DNA from: NZQO01 sp964639255
GTDB taxonomy: Bacteria; Bacteroidota; Bacteroidia; Flavobacteriales; Flavobacteriaceae
NCBI GenBank assembly: GCA_964639255.1
Contig: CAZXDP010000012.1
Span: 1 to 55,392, forward strand
Direction of reading: 5' to 3'
DNA: 55,392 nucleotides
The notes under the pieces were generated by a model. It saw only the letters and a list, made by a program, of their open reading frames with translations. It was not told the origin of the DNA and ran no database searches. Both the position numbers and the translations under genes were made by a program. Of this stretch, positions 1-9,216 are shown in pieces (position 1 is the first letter of the stretch; every line of letters begins with the position of its first letter).

Positions 1-1808
1 TGTTTGTACCCATTCCTCGTGATAGAGATCAGGTATTTGCCAATTTTGACGGTGCTTTTTTAAACCTATTACGCGATCTACTTGGTACCGTAAACCAATT
101 TGGCGTGTACGGCCCCACCATACAGAACGTAAGGTGGTTCAATGCAGCAGGGAGTCGTCTCGATAGGGCCTTGGTAAAGCGCCACGGAAGGGAAATTTGG
201 CTGGAACAGGCAAAGGTGATACAAAATGCCATCGATACCACTACGGTAAATCAGGCCTTCGCTGCGCTACCCGAGGCAGTACAGGACAGCACGCTGCAAA
301 CAATTAAAAAGCACTTATTGGCCCGAAAGGAGAATCTTGTGCAAATCGTTGAGGAATATTCCAAATGGCTGGACGACTTCCAAATGCTTACCGGAACGGA
401 TAAGGATGACCACTTCGATATTATTCGCAAACCGAAGGGCGAAACACAAATTATCGCATACCGCATAAAAGATGGAGAAAAAGAAGATATCCTATTCGAT
501 CGAACTTTTCTGAAAAGCGAAACCAAGGAAATTTGGCTTTATGGACTCGACGATACCGACGTCTTTACCGTAACGGGCAAACCAGACAAACCTATACGCA
601 TTCGCATCATTGGTGGCCAGGATGAAGACACCTATAACATCCAGCACGGAAAAAATATCAAGATCTATGACCGTCGCTCTGCCAAAAATACCATTATTGC
701 TAAAGGGGGGGCGCAGGTTCGTTTTACCGACTTTTACGAAGCCAATCGGTATAATTATCAAAAAGAACCTTCAACAAATGGCTCTTTTTCGTTTGCAGCA
801 GGATACAATCCTGATCTTGGTAGTGTTTTCACCGCGGGGTATACCCGCGAAGCTATTGATTTTATAGCGAATCCGTATAGCCGACTTACAGAGGTATCGG
901 TTCAATACCACTCCATTACGCAAGGATTGGATATTCGTCTTAAAAAAGGATATGCAGCCGTATTGGCCGATTTCAATCTCGTATGGGATGCACGCTTTAC
1001 TTCGAAAAATTATACCGAGAATTTTTTTGGCTTCGGAAATGAAACGATCAACCCAGAGAATGAAACGAGTTTCGATTTCAATAGGGTAAACTTAAGCAGG
1101 TACGAAGGAAGCATTGGATTTGAGAAATATACAGAATATGGAAGCTATTTTAACGGTAAGGTTACGCTAGAATCGGTGGAGGCGGTCCGTAACGGTAGCA
1201 ACGTATTGCAATCATTAGCGATGGTTCCATTTGGGGAGCGTTCCTACTTTTTAGTACCAAAAGTAACGTATGGCTATTCCAATTTCTCGAAAGCGCCCTT
1301 CCCCGCTAAGGGAATGGATTTTCATACCAGCGTGGGGGCTATTGACAATGTAGATACGAAAGATTTCACCGGATTTGCCCTTATGAATTTGGAATTTTAC
1401 AATGCTCTTTTGAGCAACAACCGCCTTATTCTAAAAACAAAGGCACTGGCCCACGGTACGCTGGGCGATCGCCCGGCCTTTTTTCAAAGCCCCAGTCTTG
1501 GCGCCCAAAACGGCCTAAGAGGCTATCGGTTCAACCGGTTTACGGGGACCCAGGCATTCGCAGGAGGGGCCGACCTAGCATATAATTTTAGAAAAATGAG
1601 GACTTTCTTCTTTCCGCTAAACCTTCAATTGTATGCTGGTTATGATATTGGAAGGGTGTGGACTGACAGCGATGAGTCTACAGTGTGGCACGATAGTTAT
1701 GGTGGCGGATTCGCATTTCAATGGACGCGGGCAATTACCGGGGCTGCGAGTTATTTTCATAGCGATGACGGCAACCGCTTTAGCTTTAGCGTTAAGTTGG
1801 AATATTAA
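1..1808 (+). CDS. C-terminal part of a phosphoesterase/outer-membrane beta-barrel protein (5' truncated)
   Basis: The reading frame is open from the window edge (first full codon at base 3), so the gene begins upstream; a GTG at 105 is only an internal valine. The first residues contain VPIPRDRDQVF, a motif I associate with large Bacteroidota proteins that join a calcineurin-like phosphoesterase to a C-terminal BamA/surface-antigen barrel. The last 350 or so residues look like barrel strands: alternating aromatic residues, repeated turns, and a C-terminal end of FSFSVKLEY typical of outer-membrane proteins. An envelope-anchored phosphohydrolase is likely, but the catalytic domain lies outside the window, so the enzymatic role is inferred from the family only. 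The stop codon overlaps the A-run of the convergent dps terminator. Confidence 0.75.
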   Translation, partial: FVPIPRDRDQVFANFDGAFLNLLRDLLGTVNQFGVYGPTIQNVRWFNAAGSRLDRALVKRHGREIWLEQAKVIQNAIDTTTVNQAFAALPEAVQDSTLQTIKKHLLARKENLVQIVEEYSKWLDDFQMLTGTDKDDHFDIIRKPKGETQIIAYRIKDGEKEDILFDRTFLKSETKEIWLYGLDDTDVFTVTGKPDKPIRIRIIGGQDEDTYNIQHGKNIKIYDRRSAKNTIIAKGGAQVRFTDFYEANRYNYQKEPSTNGSFSFAAGYNPDLGSVFTAGYTREAIDFIANPYSRLTEVSVQYHSITQGLDIRLKKGYAAVLADFNLVWDARFTSKNYTENFFGFGNETINPENETSFDFNRVNLSRYEGSIGFEKYTEYGSYFNGKVTLESVEAVRNGSNVLQSLAMVPFGERSYFLVPKVTYGYSNFSKAPFPAKGMDFHTSVGAIDNVDTKDFTGFALMNLEFYNALLSNNRLILKTKALAHGTLGDRPAFFQSPSLGAQNGLRGYRFNRFTGTQAFAGGADLAYNFRKMRTFFFPLNLQLYAGYDIGRVWTDSDESTVWHDSYGGGFAFQWTRAITGAASYFHSDDGNRFSFSVKLEY

Positions 1809-1834
1809 AAAAGCCCCAGTCGAAAAACTGGGGC
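1807..1834 (-). terminator. Intrinsic terminator of dps
   Basis: GCCCCAGT (1813-1820) pairs with ACTGGGGC (1827-1834) around a six-base loop. Read on the minus strand, the hairpin is followed by six T (complement of 1807-1812). There is no T-run on the plus side, so it serves dps. It overlaps the stop codon of the convergent barrel gene. Confidence 0.85.
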
Positions 1835-1859
1835 CACCATGTAAAGGATTTCAAATTTA

Positions 1860-2351
1860 TTATGCTTCCGGATGCGCGTCACTGGTTTTCATAGTCCAAG
1901 CATCCAGCATCCAACTTATTTTTTCCAGATCGGCAATATAGGCACCCACCATATCAATGGTTCCTTCATCGTTGGCGGTATCAGCCTTTTCGATAATGAT
2001 TCGCATTTGCTTTAGTATTTTACCGTGATCTTCCAACAAGATCCGCACCATTTCGCCGTCTTCGGTACGCGATGGCGATTCGCTCAAATTACTCGTCTTT
2101 AGGTAATCACTGTAGTTGCTAACCGGCTGAAAACGCAGTGTTAAGATTCGCTCGGCGATTTCATCTATTTTCAGCTTCGCATCATCGTACATTTCTTCGA
2201 ATTTCTCGTGCAGATCGAAAAAATTCTTTCCAACGATGTTCCAATGGAAATTTCTAAGTTTCTGGTAGTACAAATGGTAATCTGCCAAAAGGACGTTAAG
2301 TTCCTTCGCAGTTGCGTTTATTTTATCTTTGTCTAGGTTTAAATAGCTCAT
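1860..2351 (-). CDS. dps: Dps-family ferritin-like protein
   Basis: This 163-residue protein is a Dps/miniferritin, which stores iron by oxidising Fe(II) with peroxide and can protect DNA under starvation or oxidative stress. The ferroxidase ligands are visible: H36 in HWN, H48, and D63 and E67 in DEIAERI. The length and the four-helix pattern fit the family (about 150-170 residues). It stands alone, with its own terminator and a good promoter (2378-2408). No OxyR or Fur site was recognised. DNA binding is uncertain: the N-terminus has only a few lysines (K8, K10, K16). Confidence 0.93.
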   Translation of the reverse strand: MSYLNLDKDKINATAKELNVLLADYHLYYQKLRNFHWNIVGKNFFDLHEKFEEMYDDAKLKIDEIAERILTLRFQPVSNYSDYLKTSNLSESPSRTEDGEMVRILLEDHGKILKQMRIIIEKADTANDEGTIDMVGAYIADLEKISWMLDAWTMKTSDAHPEA

Positions 2352-2377
2352 ATGTTCGTTTCATTTTTGGTTTCCCA

Positions 2378-2408
2378 CAAAGGTAACTTCCTGTGTGGTA
2401 GTTGCCAA
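2378..2408 (-). promoter_or_regulatory. Bacteroidota-type promoter of dps
   Basis: On the minus strand TTG (2406-2408) is followed after 20 bases by TACCTTTG (2378-2385). This matches the -33/-7 consensus TTG-N19-TAnnTTTG and lies 27 bases upstream of the dps start codon. Confidence 0.7.
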
Positions 2409-2518
2409 CAATTACGGCGGGTTTAGCCTTTTTTTAACGGGACGGTGTTTTCTTTCTCAAGTGAAAAGGTCTTCCTAATGGAGGAGGCACGCGGGAGGCT
2501 GTGCAAGGGTGTTTGTCA

Positions 2519-2549
2519 TTTGCGCATCATCTCACTTATTGTATCTTTA
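2519..2549 (+). promoter_or_regulatory. Promoter of the sulfate-activation operon
   Basis: TTTG (2519-2522), a 19-base spacer and TATCTTTA (2542-2549) match the Bacteroidota consensus with one mismatch in the -7 box. Its position shows that translation of cysQ starts at the ATG at 2578 and not at the earlier in-frame codon at 2509. Confidence 0.7.
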
Positions 2550-2577
2550 TCGCGACCAAAAAAATCCCGGTCTGGTT

Positions 2578-3366
2578 ATGGACGAACGATTGCGAATTGC
2601 TATGGAAGCCGCTCTGGCAGGGGGGCAGCAGATTATGGAAGTATACGCTACCCATTTTGATGTGACGCATAAAGAGGATGCTTCGCCTCTTACCGAAGCC
2701 GATAAGCGTGCCAATGAGGTAATTGTGCAGTTGTTGGAACGAACCGAAATTCCTATCATCAGCGAGGAAAACAGGGAAATTGACTACAAGGAGCGTCAAC
2801 ATTGGGAACGATGCTGGATTGTAGATCCGTTAGACGGCACGAAGGAATTTGTAAAGCGCAACGGCGAGTTTACTGTAAACATCGCGCTTGTGGAAGGCCA
2901 GGTACCGGTGTTGGGAGTTATTTATGTACCCGTAGCCCAGCAACTTTATTTTACTGCGGGAAAAAAGGGCAAGGCGTTCGCCGTTTCGGCCACCCCACAA
3001 AGCGATATCACCCAACTGATTCAAGGTGCGAGTGCCTTGCAGCCTGCGTCCATTCTCGATACTCCCATCAAGATTGTGGGAAGCCGTTCGCACCTTAACG
3101 ATGCCACCAAGAATTTTATCGCAGCCATAGAGAACGAGCACCCCACGGAAATGGTTTCAAAGGGCAGTTCTTTGAAGTTTTGCCTGGTAGCCGAAGGGAA
3201 TGCCCATATCTATCCGCGGTACGCACCTACAATGGAGTGGGATACCGCGGCAGGTGACGCCATTTGTCGTGCCGTTGGGGTAACGGTACTAGAGCAAGAC
3301 ACCCAACAACCGCTTCGGTACAATAAGGAAAACCTGTTGAACCCCCATTTCGTAGTTTCCGTATAA
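2578..3366 (+). CDS. cysQ: 3'(2'),5'-bisphosphate nucleotidase CysQ
   Basis: CysQ removes the 3' phosphate of PAP (and PAPS), recycling the by-product of PAPS-using enzymes. The 262-residue protein shows the lithium-sensitive phosphatase signature: SEEN at 62-65, DPLDGT at 83-88 (D83, D86 metal ligands) and EWDTAAGD starting at residue 220. I chose the ATG at 2578 because the promoter ends at 2549. It is the first gene of an operon; its stop overlaps the next start by one base (TAATG). The position beside cysC, cysD and cysN supports CysQ over a plain inositol monophosphatase. Confidence 0.92.
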   Translation: MDERLRIAMEAALAGGQQIMEVYATHFDVTHKEDASPLTEADKRANEVIVQLLERTEIPIISEENREIDYKERQHWERCWIVDPLDGTKEFVKRNGEFTVNIALVEGQVPVLGVIYVPVAQQLYFTAGKKGKAFAVSATPQSDITQLIQGASALQPASILDTPIKIVGSRSHLNDATKNFIAAIENEHPTEMVSKGSSLKFCLVAEGNAHIYPRYAPTMEWDTAAGDAICRAVGVTVLEQDTQQPLRYNKENLLNPHFVVSV

Positions 3367-3827
3367 TGGGGAACACTTATCGCACCGAGTCACATGCGCG
3401 AAGCATCTTAAAGGGAATTTCCTGGCGGGTGTTTGCCACTACCGATACCATTTTGGTGGTACTGGCAGTTACCTGTCTTTATGGTGAGTGCAGCCTTGAA
3501 AATGCATTGAAAATAGGACTAAGCGAATTCTTGATTAAACTTTTGGTCTACTATGCCCACGAACGCCTTTGGCAGCGCCTGTTGCTAACAGATCGAAATA
3601 GCAAACTAAAAACCCTTTACAAAACGATATCCTGGCGCGCTATCGCTACTACGATGACGTTCTTGATATCGGGCGCCATCCTCAATCAATTTAATGAAGT
3701 GGCCATGACCATAGCGTTCACCGAGTTAATTACTAAATTTGCATTGTACTATGTACACGAGAGACTATGGCTGCAATTGCCCTTGGGCCGCATTCGTCGG
3801 GCGTTGTACACATATTTTAAGAGCTAA
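3366..3827 (+). CDS. Membrane protein with two DUF2061 repeats
   Basis: This 153-residue protein is an internal duplication of DUF2061. Residues about 10-70 and 80-140 each contain SWR near the start, two hydrophobic helices and a YY-x-HERLW end. DUF2061 proteins often sit inside PAPS-forming clusters in marine bacteria; their activity is not established. Start and stop overlap both neighbours as TAATG, so translation is coupled to cysQ and cysC. A role in moving sulfate or holding the enzymes at the membrane is a guess from position. Confidence 0.85.
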   Translation: MGNTYRTESHARSILKGISWRVFATTDTILVVLAVTCLYGECSLENALKIGLSEFLIKLLVYYAHERLWQRLLLTDRNSKLKTLYKTISWRAIATTMTFLISGAILNQFNEVAMTIAFTELITKFALYYVHERLWLQLPLGRIRRALYTYFKS

Positions 3828-4441
3828 TGGAGAAGCACATTATTCCACAATCCTATACTGTTACCGCTGCCGATAGAACGAAGCTGAAAAACCATCAACC
3901 GCTGTTGCTCTGGTTCACGGGCCTTTCGGGATCGGGAAAATCCACTTTGGCGAACGCTGTGGAAAAAGCGCTTTATGAGAAAGGGGTGCACACCTATACC
4001 CTAGATGGGGATAATATTCGTGGTGGCCTAAACAGCAATCTTTCTTTTTCTTCAGAAGATAGAAGCGAGAACGTACGTCGTATTGCCGAGGTAGGAAAAC
4101 TCTTCGTAGATGCGGGTGTTGTGGTATTGGCCGCCTTTGTTTCGCCCTTCAGAAAAGATAGGGATGCTGTAAAGCAGATTGTAGGCTATACGCAAACGAT
4201 TGAAATTTTTGTAAATACGCCTATAGACGAATGCGAGCGCAGGGATGTAAAAGGGCTCTATGTCAAGGCTAGGGCAGGGGAGATTTCCAATTTTACGGGG
4301 GTCGATGCGCCCTATGAGGCGCCAGTAGCGCCAGACATTCAAATCGATACCATGGTACTGGGAGTTGCAGCAGCGACCACAAAAATCTTGAAGGTAGTGG
4401 AGAATAGAATTTTTCCCCAAGATGCGCCATCAAAAAATTAG
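3827..4441 (+). CDS. cysC: Adenylyl-sulfate (APS) kinase
   Basis: CysC phosphorylates APS to PAPS. The Walker A loop GLSGSGKS lies at residues 32-39, DGDN at 60-63, and the LSFS-x4-DRSENVRR signature at about 72-85. At 204 residues it is a complete stand-alone kinase. The start overlaps the preceding stop (TAATG). It is followed by a 62-base gap and cysD. PAPS can feed assimilation through CysH or sulfation by sulfotransferases; neither is in the window. Confidence 0.95.
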   Translation: MEKHIIPQSYTVTAADRTKLKNHQPLLLWFTGLSGSGKSTLANAVEKALYEKGVHTYTLDGDNIRGGLNSNLSFSSEDRSENVRRIAEVGKLFVDAGVVVLAAFVSPFRKDRDAVKQIVGYTQTIEIFVNTPIDECERRDVKGLYVKARAGEISNFTGVDAPYEAPVAPDIQIDTMVLGVAAATTKILKVVENRIFPQDAPSKN

Positions 4442-4503
4442 TTCGCGGCCTATAGAAAGGGCGGCGAAACATAAATGACACACAAGAACAACCTAATGAC
4501 TGT

Positions 4504-5409
4504 ATGAGCAAATACTATCTTAACTATTTGGACGAACTGGAATCGGAGGCAATCTATATTCTACGTGAAGTCTGGGCGCAATTCGAGCATCCTGTTATTC
4601 TATTTTCAGGCGGAAAGGACTCCATATTGGTAACCCATCTGGCTAAGAAAGCGTTTTATCCCGCGCAGATTCCCTTTCCCCTGCTACACGTAGATACCGG
4701 ACATAATTTTCCGGAGACCATCGATTTTAGGGATCGATTGGTACAAGAATTGGGCGTGCAATTGCTCGTAGGTTCGGTGCAGGAATCGATAGATCAGGGA
4801 AGGGTGGCCGAAGAACGCGGCAAGAACGCCACGCGAAACGCACTACAAATAACCACGTTGCTCGATGCTATTGAGACCCATCAAATAGATTGTGCTATCG
4901 GGGGCGGGCGTCGCGACGAGGAAAAAGCGCGCGCCAAGGAACGGTTTTTCTCACATAGGGATGATTTTGGGCAATGGGACCCTAAAAACCAACGTCCCGA
5001 ATTGTGGAACTTGTTGAACGGCAAACACTTTGAAGGGGAGCATTTTCGGGCCTTTCCCATAAGCAATTGGACCGAAATGGACGTTTGGAACTATATCCTT
5101 CGCGAGAAAATCGCCATTCCCTCACTGTATTTTGCCCACCAGCGAAAAGTGGTGTGGCGCCAAGAATCATGGATTCCAATTTCAGAATACTTAAAGATCG
5201 ACGCTACCGAGCCGGTGTACGATAAGAAAATACGTTTCCGCACCTTAGGCGATATAACCATTACGGGCGGTATTGAGAGCGATGCCGATACTCTTGAAAA
5301 AATAGTCGCCGAAGTGGCCGCCATGAAACAAACCGAACGTGGAAACCGTAGCGACGACAAACGAAGTGAAACCAGTATGGAGGATCGCAAGCGACAAGGA
5401 TATTTTTAA
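4504..5409 (+). CDS. cysD: Sulfate adenylyltransferase subunit 2 (ATP sulfurylase, PP-loop)
   Basis: CysD makes APS from ATP and sulfate together with the GTPase CysN. The PP-loop SGGKDS is at residues 35-40. The family's GGRRDEEKARAKER and QNQRPELWNL-like stretches are present, and the end MEDRKRQGYF is the usual C-terminus of CysD. The 301-residue length is normal. It lies 72 bases upstream of cysN on the same strand, and the two form one complex. Confidence 0.96.
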   Translation: MSKYYLNYLDELESEAIYILREVWAQFEHPVILFSGGKDSILVTHLAKKAFYPAQIPFPLLHVDTGHNFPETIDFRDRLVQELGVQLLVGSVQESIDQGRVAEERGKNATRNALQITTLLDAIETHQIDCAIGGGRRDEEKARAKERFFSHRDDFGQWDPKNQRPELWNLLNGKHFEGEHFRAFPISNWTEMDVWNYILREKIAIPSLYFAHQRKVVWRQESWIPISEYLKIDATEPVYDKKIRFRTLGDITITGGIESDADTLEKIVAEVAAMKQTERGNRSDDKRSETSMEDRKRQGYF

Positions 5410-5480
5410 ATCCAAAAGCAATACGGTTCACCAGAAATGTTATAGAATAGCCATTAGAACGCTCGATAGAACTACTTCCT

Positions 5481-6734
5481 ATGATTGATAACAACCAACT
5501 CTTACGATTTACGACTGCAGGCAGTGTAGACGACGGTAAAAGTACCCTTATTGGCCGCTTATTGTACGATAGCAAGGCCATTTTTGAAGACCAGTTACTG
5601 GCCGTTGAAAATACCAGCCGCCGCAAAGGGCACGATGGTGTGGACCTCGCCTTGTTTACCGATGGACTACGCGACGAACGGGAGCAGGGAATTACCATCG
5701 ACGTAGCCTATCGATACTTTACCACCCCAAAGCGAAAATTCATCATTGCCGATACCCCGGGCCATATCCAATATACCCGCAATATGGTAACGGGCGCCTC
5801 TACCGCCAATGCGGCGCTTATCCTCATCGATGCGCGCAACGGCGTAATCGAGCAGACCAAACGTCACGCGTTTATAGCTTCATTGCTGCAAATACCCCAC
5901 GTTATCGTATGCATCAATAAGATGGACTTGGTAGATTATTCTGAAGCGGTGTATGAGAACATCATTGCCCAATTTGAGGAATTTGCTTCCAAGCTTATAG
6001 TAAAGGACATTCGCTTTTTGCCCATTAGTGCATTAAATGGCGATAATGTAGTAAACCGTAGCGAGCATATGGATTGGTACCAAGGTGCCCCACTGCTGCA
6101 CACGTTAGAGCATTTGCACATTAGCAGCGACCTAAACAAGATTGACGCCCGTTTTCCCGTACAAACGGTTATTCGTCCGCAACGCGAGGGCTTCATCGAT
6201 TACCGCGGCTATGCAGGTCGTATCGCCAGCGGAATTTTCCGGCCAGGAGATGGAATCGCCGTGTTACCTTCCGGATTTACTTCCAAAATCAAATCGATCG
6301 ATACGCTCGAAGGGGAGGTGAAGGAGGCATTTGCCCCTATGTCTGTATGCATTACCTTAGAAGATGATTTGGACGTTAGTCGGGGTGATATGATTGTAAA
6401 GACCAACAACCGCCCCGAGCCCACCCAAGAGTTCGATGCCATGCTTTGCTGGCTGAACAGCCAACCCGCGCGGCCTAGAACCAAATATACTATCTTCCAT
6501 ACCTCGAACGAACAAAAGGCGATGGTTAAGGATATCTTGTACAAGATTGACATCAATACCTACGATAGGGACGAGACGGACAAAGCCCTTACTATGAATG
6601 ATATTGCACGAGTTACAATTCGTACCACGCGACCGCTTATGATCGACGAATACCGCGACAATCGAATTACCGGCAGCTTCGTCCTTATAGACGATACCAC
6701 TCACGAAACCGTCGCCGCTGGAATGATTTTGTAA
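5481..6734 (+). CDS. cysN: Sulfate adenylyltransferase subunit 1 (GTPase)
   Basis: CysN couples GTP hydrolysis to APS formation by CysD. It is an EF-Tu-like GTPase with G1 GSVDDGKST (14-22), G3 DTPGH (91-95) and G4 NKMD (146-149), followed by two beta-barrel domains. At 417 residues it is a stand-alone CysN without a fused CysC domain, in keeping with the separate cysC upstream. It is the last gene of the operon. No clear terminator follows; a repeat field does. Confidence 0.96.
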   Translation: MIDNNQLLRFTTAGSVDDGKSTLIGRLLYDSKAIFEDQLLAVENTSRRKGHDGVDLALFTDGLRDEREQGITIDVAYRYFTTPKRKFIIADTPGHIQYTRNMVTGASTANAALILIDARNGVIEQTKRHAFIASLLQIPHVIVCINKMDLVDYSEAVYENIIAQFEEFASKLIVKDIRFLPISALNGDNVVNRSEHMDWYQGAPLLHTLEHLHISSDLNKIDARFPVQTVIRPQREGFIDYRGYAGRIASGIFRPGDGIAVLPSGFTSKIKSIDTLEGEVKEAFAPMSVCITLEDDLDVSRGDMIVKTNNRPEPTQEFDAMLCWLNSQPARPRTKYTIFHTSNEQKAMVKDILYKIDINTYDRDETDKALTMNDIARVTIRTTRPLMIDEYRDNRITGSFVLIDDTTHETVAAGMIL

Positions 6735-6895
6735 TTGGCACTGACGGCTGGAGCGCTATTTCTTTACGTTTCTACAAGATAGTGCTGAATTTCCAACGTT
6801 GCTGGTCTTGGTGGCCAACCCAATTCCCCGCCTCAAGTGGGCGAGGAGGCACAAAAGACTGCCTACTAACTTCTGCTTCCTGTTAGCAATCTGCC

Positions 6896-7206
6896 TTACT
6901 GAACACTGAACACTAAACACCCCTGTAGTCCCCTCAAGGGGATAATCACGAATTTACCCTAAAAGATTGGCCAAGAAGTTGTCGAACTACTTCCAACTGC
7001 AACTGCCCACTGCAACTGCCCACTGCCTACTAAATCTGAACCCTGGCAACTGAATACTGAAAACTGAACACTAAACACCCCTGTAGTCCCCTCAAGTGGA
7101 CAATCACGGATTCTTTCCTGAGATGGATGGCCAAGAAGTTGTCGAACTACGTCCAACTGCCCACTGCAACTGCCCACTGCCTACTAAAACTGAATACTGC
7201 CCACTA
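6896..7206. repeat. Composite interspersed repeat, two core copies
   Basis: The 480-base gap between cysN and the FG-GAP gene holds no gene. It contains degenerate heptamer tracts built on ACTGNNC/AACACTG and two copies of a core of about 90 bases (6910-7000 and 7069-7160). Each core begins with ACACCCCTGTAGTCCCCTCA, carries the inverted repeat TCCCCT/AGGGGA (lost in copy two, where AAGGGG became AAGTGG), then TTGGCCAAGAAG or its variant, and ends in GTTGTCGAACTAC. A third core copy lies at 8852-8943. Confidence 0.85.
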
Positions 7207-7214
7207 AAAACCCG

Positions 7215-8558
7215 TCACTCCTTCACAAACCGAACCACCTGTTGGCCATTCGCTTGCTCGAGCGTAAGCAGGTAGGTTCCAGTTCGTAAAGAACCGATAT
7301 CGAGCTCCGCTTGGTCCCTTCCGCTCAATAACAGCTTGCCCTGTAAATCGTGGACCTGATATTGAAAGGCACCAGACAGCCCTTCTATATATAGTTTATC
7401 GCCGCTCGGGTTGGGGTACACCAGCACCGTCTCGTTCGTAAACGAAGCGCTGCTCAACAAGGTAAGGTTCTCATACCAGGAAACCCTTCCATCTGGACCT
7501 ATAGAGGTTGTCAGCGCGTCCATATCGCCATCGTTGTCCAGGTCGGCGGCATAGACGCCCCTGGCGTTGTCTAGGTTCTCGTTGAGCAGGTTCTCGGCAC
7601 CGAAAGTGCCCTGCCCGTCCAGGTTCAGGAAATACGATACCTTGTCATCGCTGGGCGAGTTGCACAGCACATCGATATCGCCATCGTTGTCCGCATCGAA
7701 CGCATGGAGGTAGCCAGTTGAGTCCATAGTATCCGAGATGACCTGCCGGGGCCCGAAGGCGCCCCCGCCCAGGTTCTCGTGCCACGCCAGCATGTTCTCT
7801 GCGAAATGCACCACCAAAATGTCGGTATCGCCATCGCCGTCCACATCGGCGCCGGTAAGCTTTTGAACGGGAACACCTACATCGCTTATGGTTATGGGAG
7901 GGCCAAAGGTGCCCTGCCCGTCCAGGTTCTCGAACCAGGCTACCTTTACGGTGTTCGTTCCCGAGCTCACCACATCCACATCACCATCGCCGTCGATATC
8001 GCCGGCAAAACAGCCCCTCCCGTTGGTGATCGTAGTATCGATAAGCTGTTGGGGGCCAAAGGAGCCCGTGCCGTCGTTCTCGAACCATACAAAGATGGGG
8101 TCGTTGGAGTTCAGCACCACGTCCAGGTCGCCATCGGCATCCACATCCACAACGCTCATCGCATCGGGCCCGTTAAAGCCACCCCCTATGACCTTCTTGG
8201 GGCTAAAGGTGCCCGCCCCGTCAGTATTCTCGAACCATACGAGCTGTCCCCTGTCAAACAGCGAGGCCAGCAGGTCTTCATCGCCATCCCCGTCCAGGTC
8301 GCCGTGGCCGGTACCGAACATCTGTAGCAGATCGTCTCCAACCACGATCCTAGGCCCAAAAGTACCGTCGCCATTGTTTTTATGCCAGAACATAGTGTGT
8401 ATTGGCGAGTTCACAATATCCTGTAACCCGTCTCCATCGATATCGATCGCAAACACAAGTCGCGACCCTGTACCGTCAACGACCTGTTCCGGCCCAAAAA
8501 GCTGTGCGTGGCATACGGAGCCAACAAATAGTAGTAGAAGGGTAAATTTGTTTTTCAT
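7215..8558 (-). CDS. Secreted FG-GAP/VCBS repeat protein with type IX secretion sorting domain
   Basis: The 447-residue protein starts with a signal peptide (MKNKFTLLLLFVGSVCHA). Residues about 20-365 form some seven repeats with a DxDGDGDxD calcium-binding loop and a WFENxDGxGTFGP strand, the FG-GAP pattern that folds as a beta-propeller. The last 75 or so residues (VYPNPSGDKLYIEG through GTYLLTL to FVKE) are a type A T9SS C-terminal domain, so the protein should be exported by PorSS and anchored or released at the surface. The ligand is unknown. It is flanked on both sides by the composite repeat in the same orientation. Confidence 0.9.
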   Translation of the reverse strand: MKNKFTLLLLFVGSVCHAQLFGPEQVVDGTGSRLVFAIDIDGDGLQDIVNSPIHTMFWHKNNGDGTFGPRIVVGDDLLQMFGTGHGDLDGDGDEDLLASLFDRGQLVWFENTDGAGTFSPKKVIGGGFNGPDAMSVVDVDADGDLDVVLNSNDPIFVWFENDGTGSFGPQQLIDTTITNGRGCFAGDIDGDGDVDVVSSGTNTVKVAWFENLDGQGTFGPPITISDVGVPVQKLTGADVDGDGDTDILVVHFAENMLAWHENLGGGAFGPRQVISDTMDSTGYLHAFDADNDGDIDVLCNSPSDDKVSYFLNLDGQGTFGAENLLNENLDNARGVYAADLDNDGDMDALTTSIGPDGRVSWYENLTLLSSASFTNETVLVYPNPSGDKLYIEGLSGAFQYQVHDLQGKLLLSGRDQAELDIGSLRTGTYLLTLEQANGQQVVRFVKE

Positions 8559-8789
8559 TCAGAATCGTAAATGGAAGTCATCCAGTTGACGGTTTTTTTC
8601 GTAGTTCGAACTAACGTCTAAAATAGTGAAAACCTATCTATATTATGCGGCTATTAAAAAAAAAGGGAAAAATCCCCTTCCCATATTTGAAAACCTTTAT
8701 ATAAAATCTGCGCCAGTAATTTTCTAAAAGAAAATGTCATCACATTGGGTTTTGGTTAGCCGCTTTTTGCTGCTTTTATGGATCGTGCC

Positions 8790-9104
8790 GCCTGCCCACT
8801 GCCAACTGCAACTGCCCACTGCCCACTGACCACTGAACACTGAACACTGATCACTAAACACCCCTGTAGTCCCCTCAAGGGGACAATCACGGATTTTTCC
8901 CTGAGACGGTTGGCCAAGAAGTTGTCGAACTACTTCCAACTGCCAACTGCTACTGCCCACTGCTTACTAAAACTGAATACTGACCACTGAAAACTGAACA
9001 CTGCCCATTACCCACTGACCACCGACCACTGAAGAAAGATTCATCCGTAGATACAGTATGGATAAAGCATAGATAGTGTATTAGAAGTGTATTAAAACGA
9101 GATA
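8790..9104. repeat. Composite interspersed repeat with a third module
   Basis: The 658-base gap between the FG-GAP gene and the ABC permease holds no gene. Heptamer tracts at 8790-8850 and 8944-9035 flank a complete core copy (8852-8943). A further module (9047-9098, with GTAGATACAGTATGG and AAAGCATAGATAGTG) reappears inverted at 23024-23076 with few changes. Nothing else was recognised in 8559-8789 or 9105-9216. Confidence 0.8.
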
Positions 9105-9216
9105 AACTGGACAGGGACGCAGTTATTCATTTCTTGTTACATAGAATCTCCAAAAGTCCTCTTAGCTACAATCTACTGCCTGCGCACTTTCAACCCACCA
9201 ATAGGATCCCCATTGG

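Noticed and set aside
7779..8589. Plus-strand frames of 182 and 233 codons across the FG-GAP gene
   Set aside because: They are antisense to repeated DGDGD-coding DNA, contain no recognisable domain, and the minus frame has signal peptide, propeller repeats and sorting domain.
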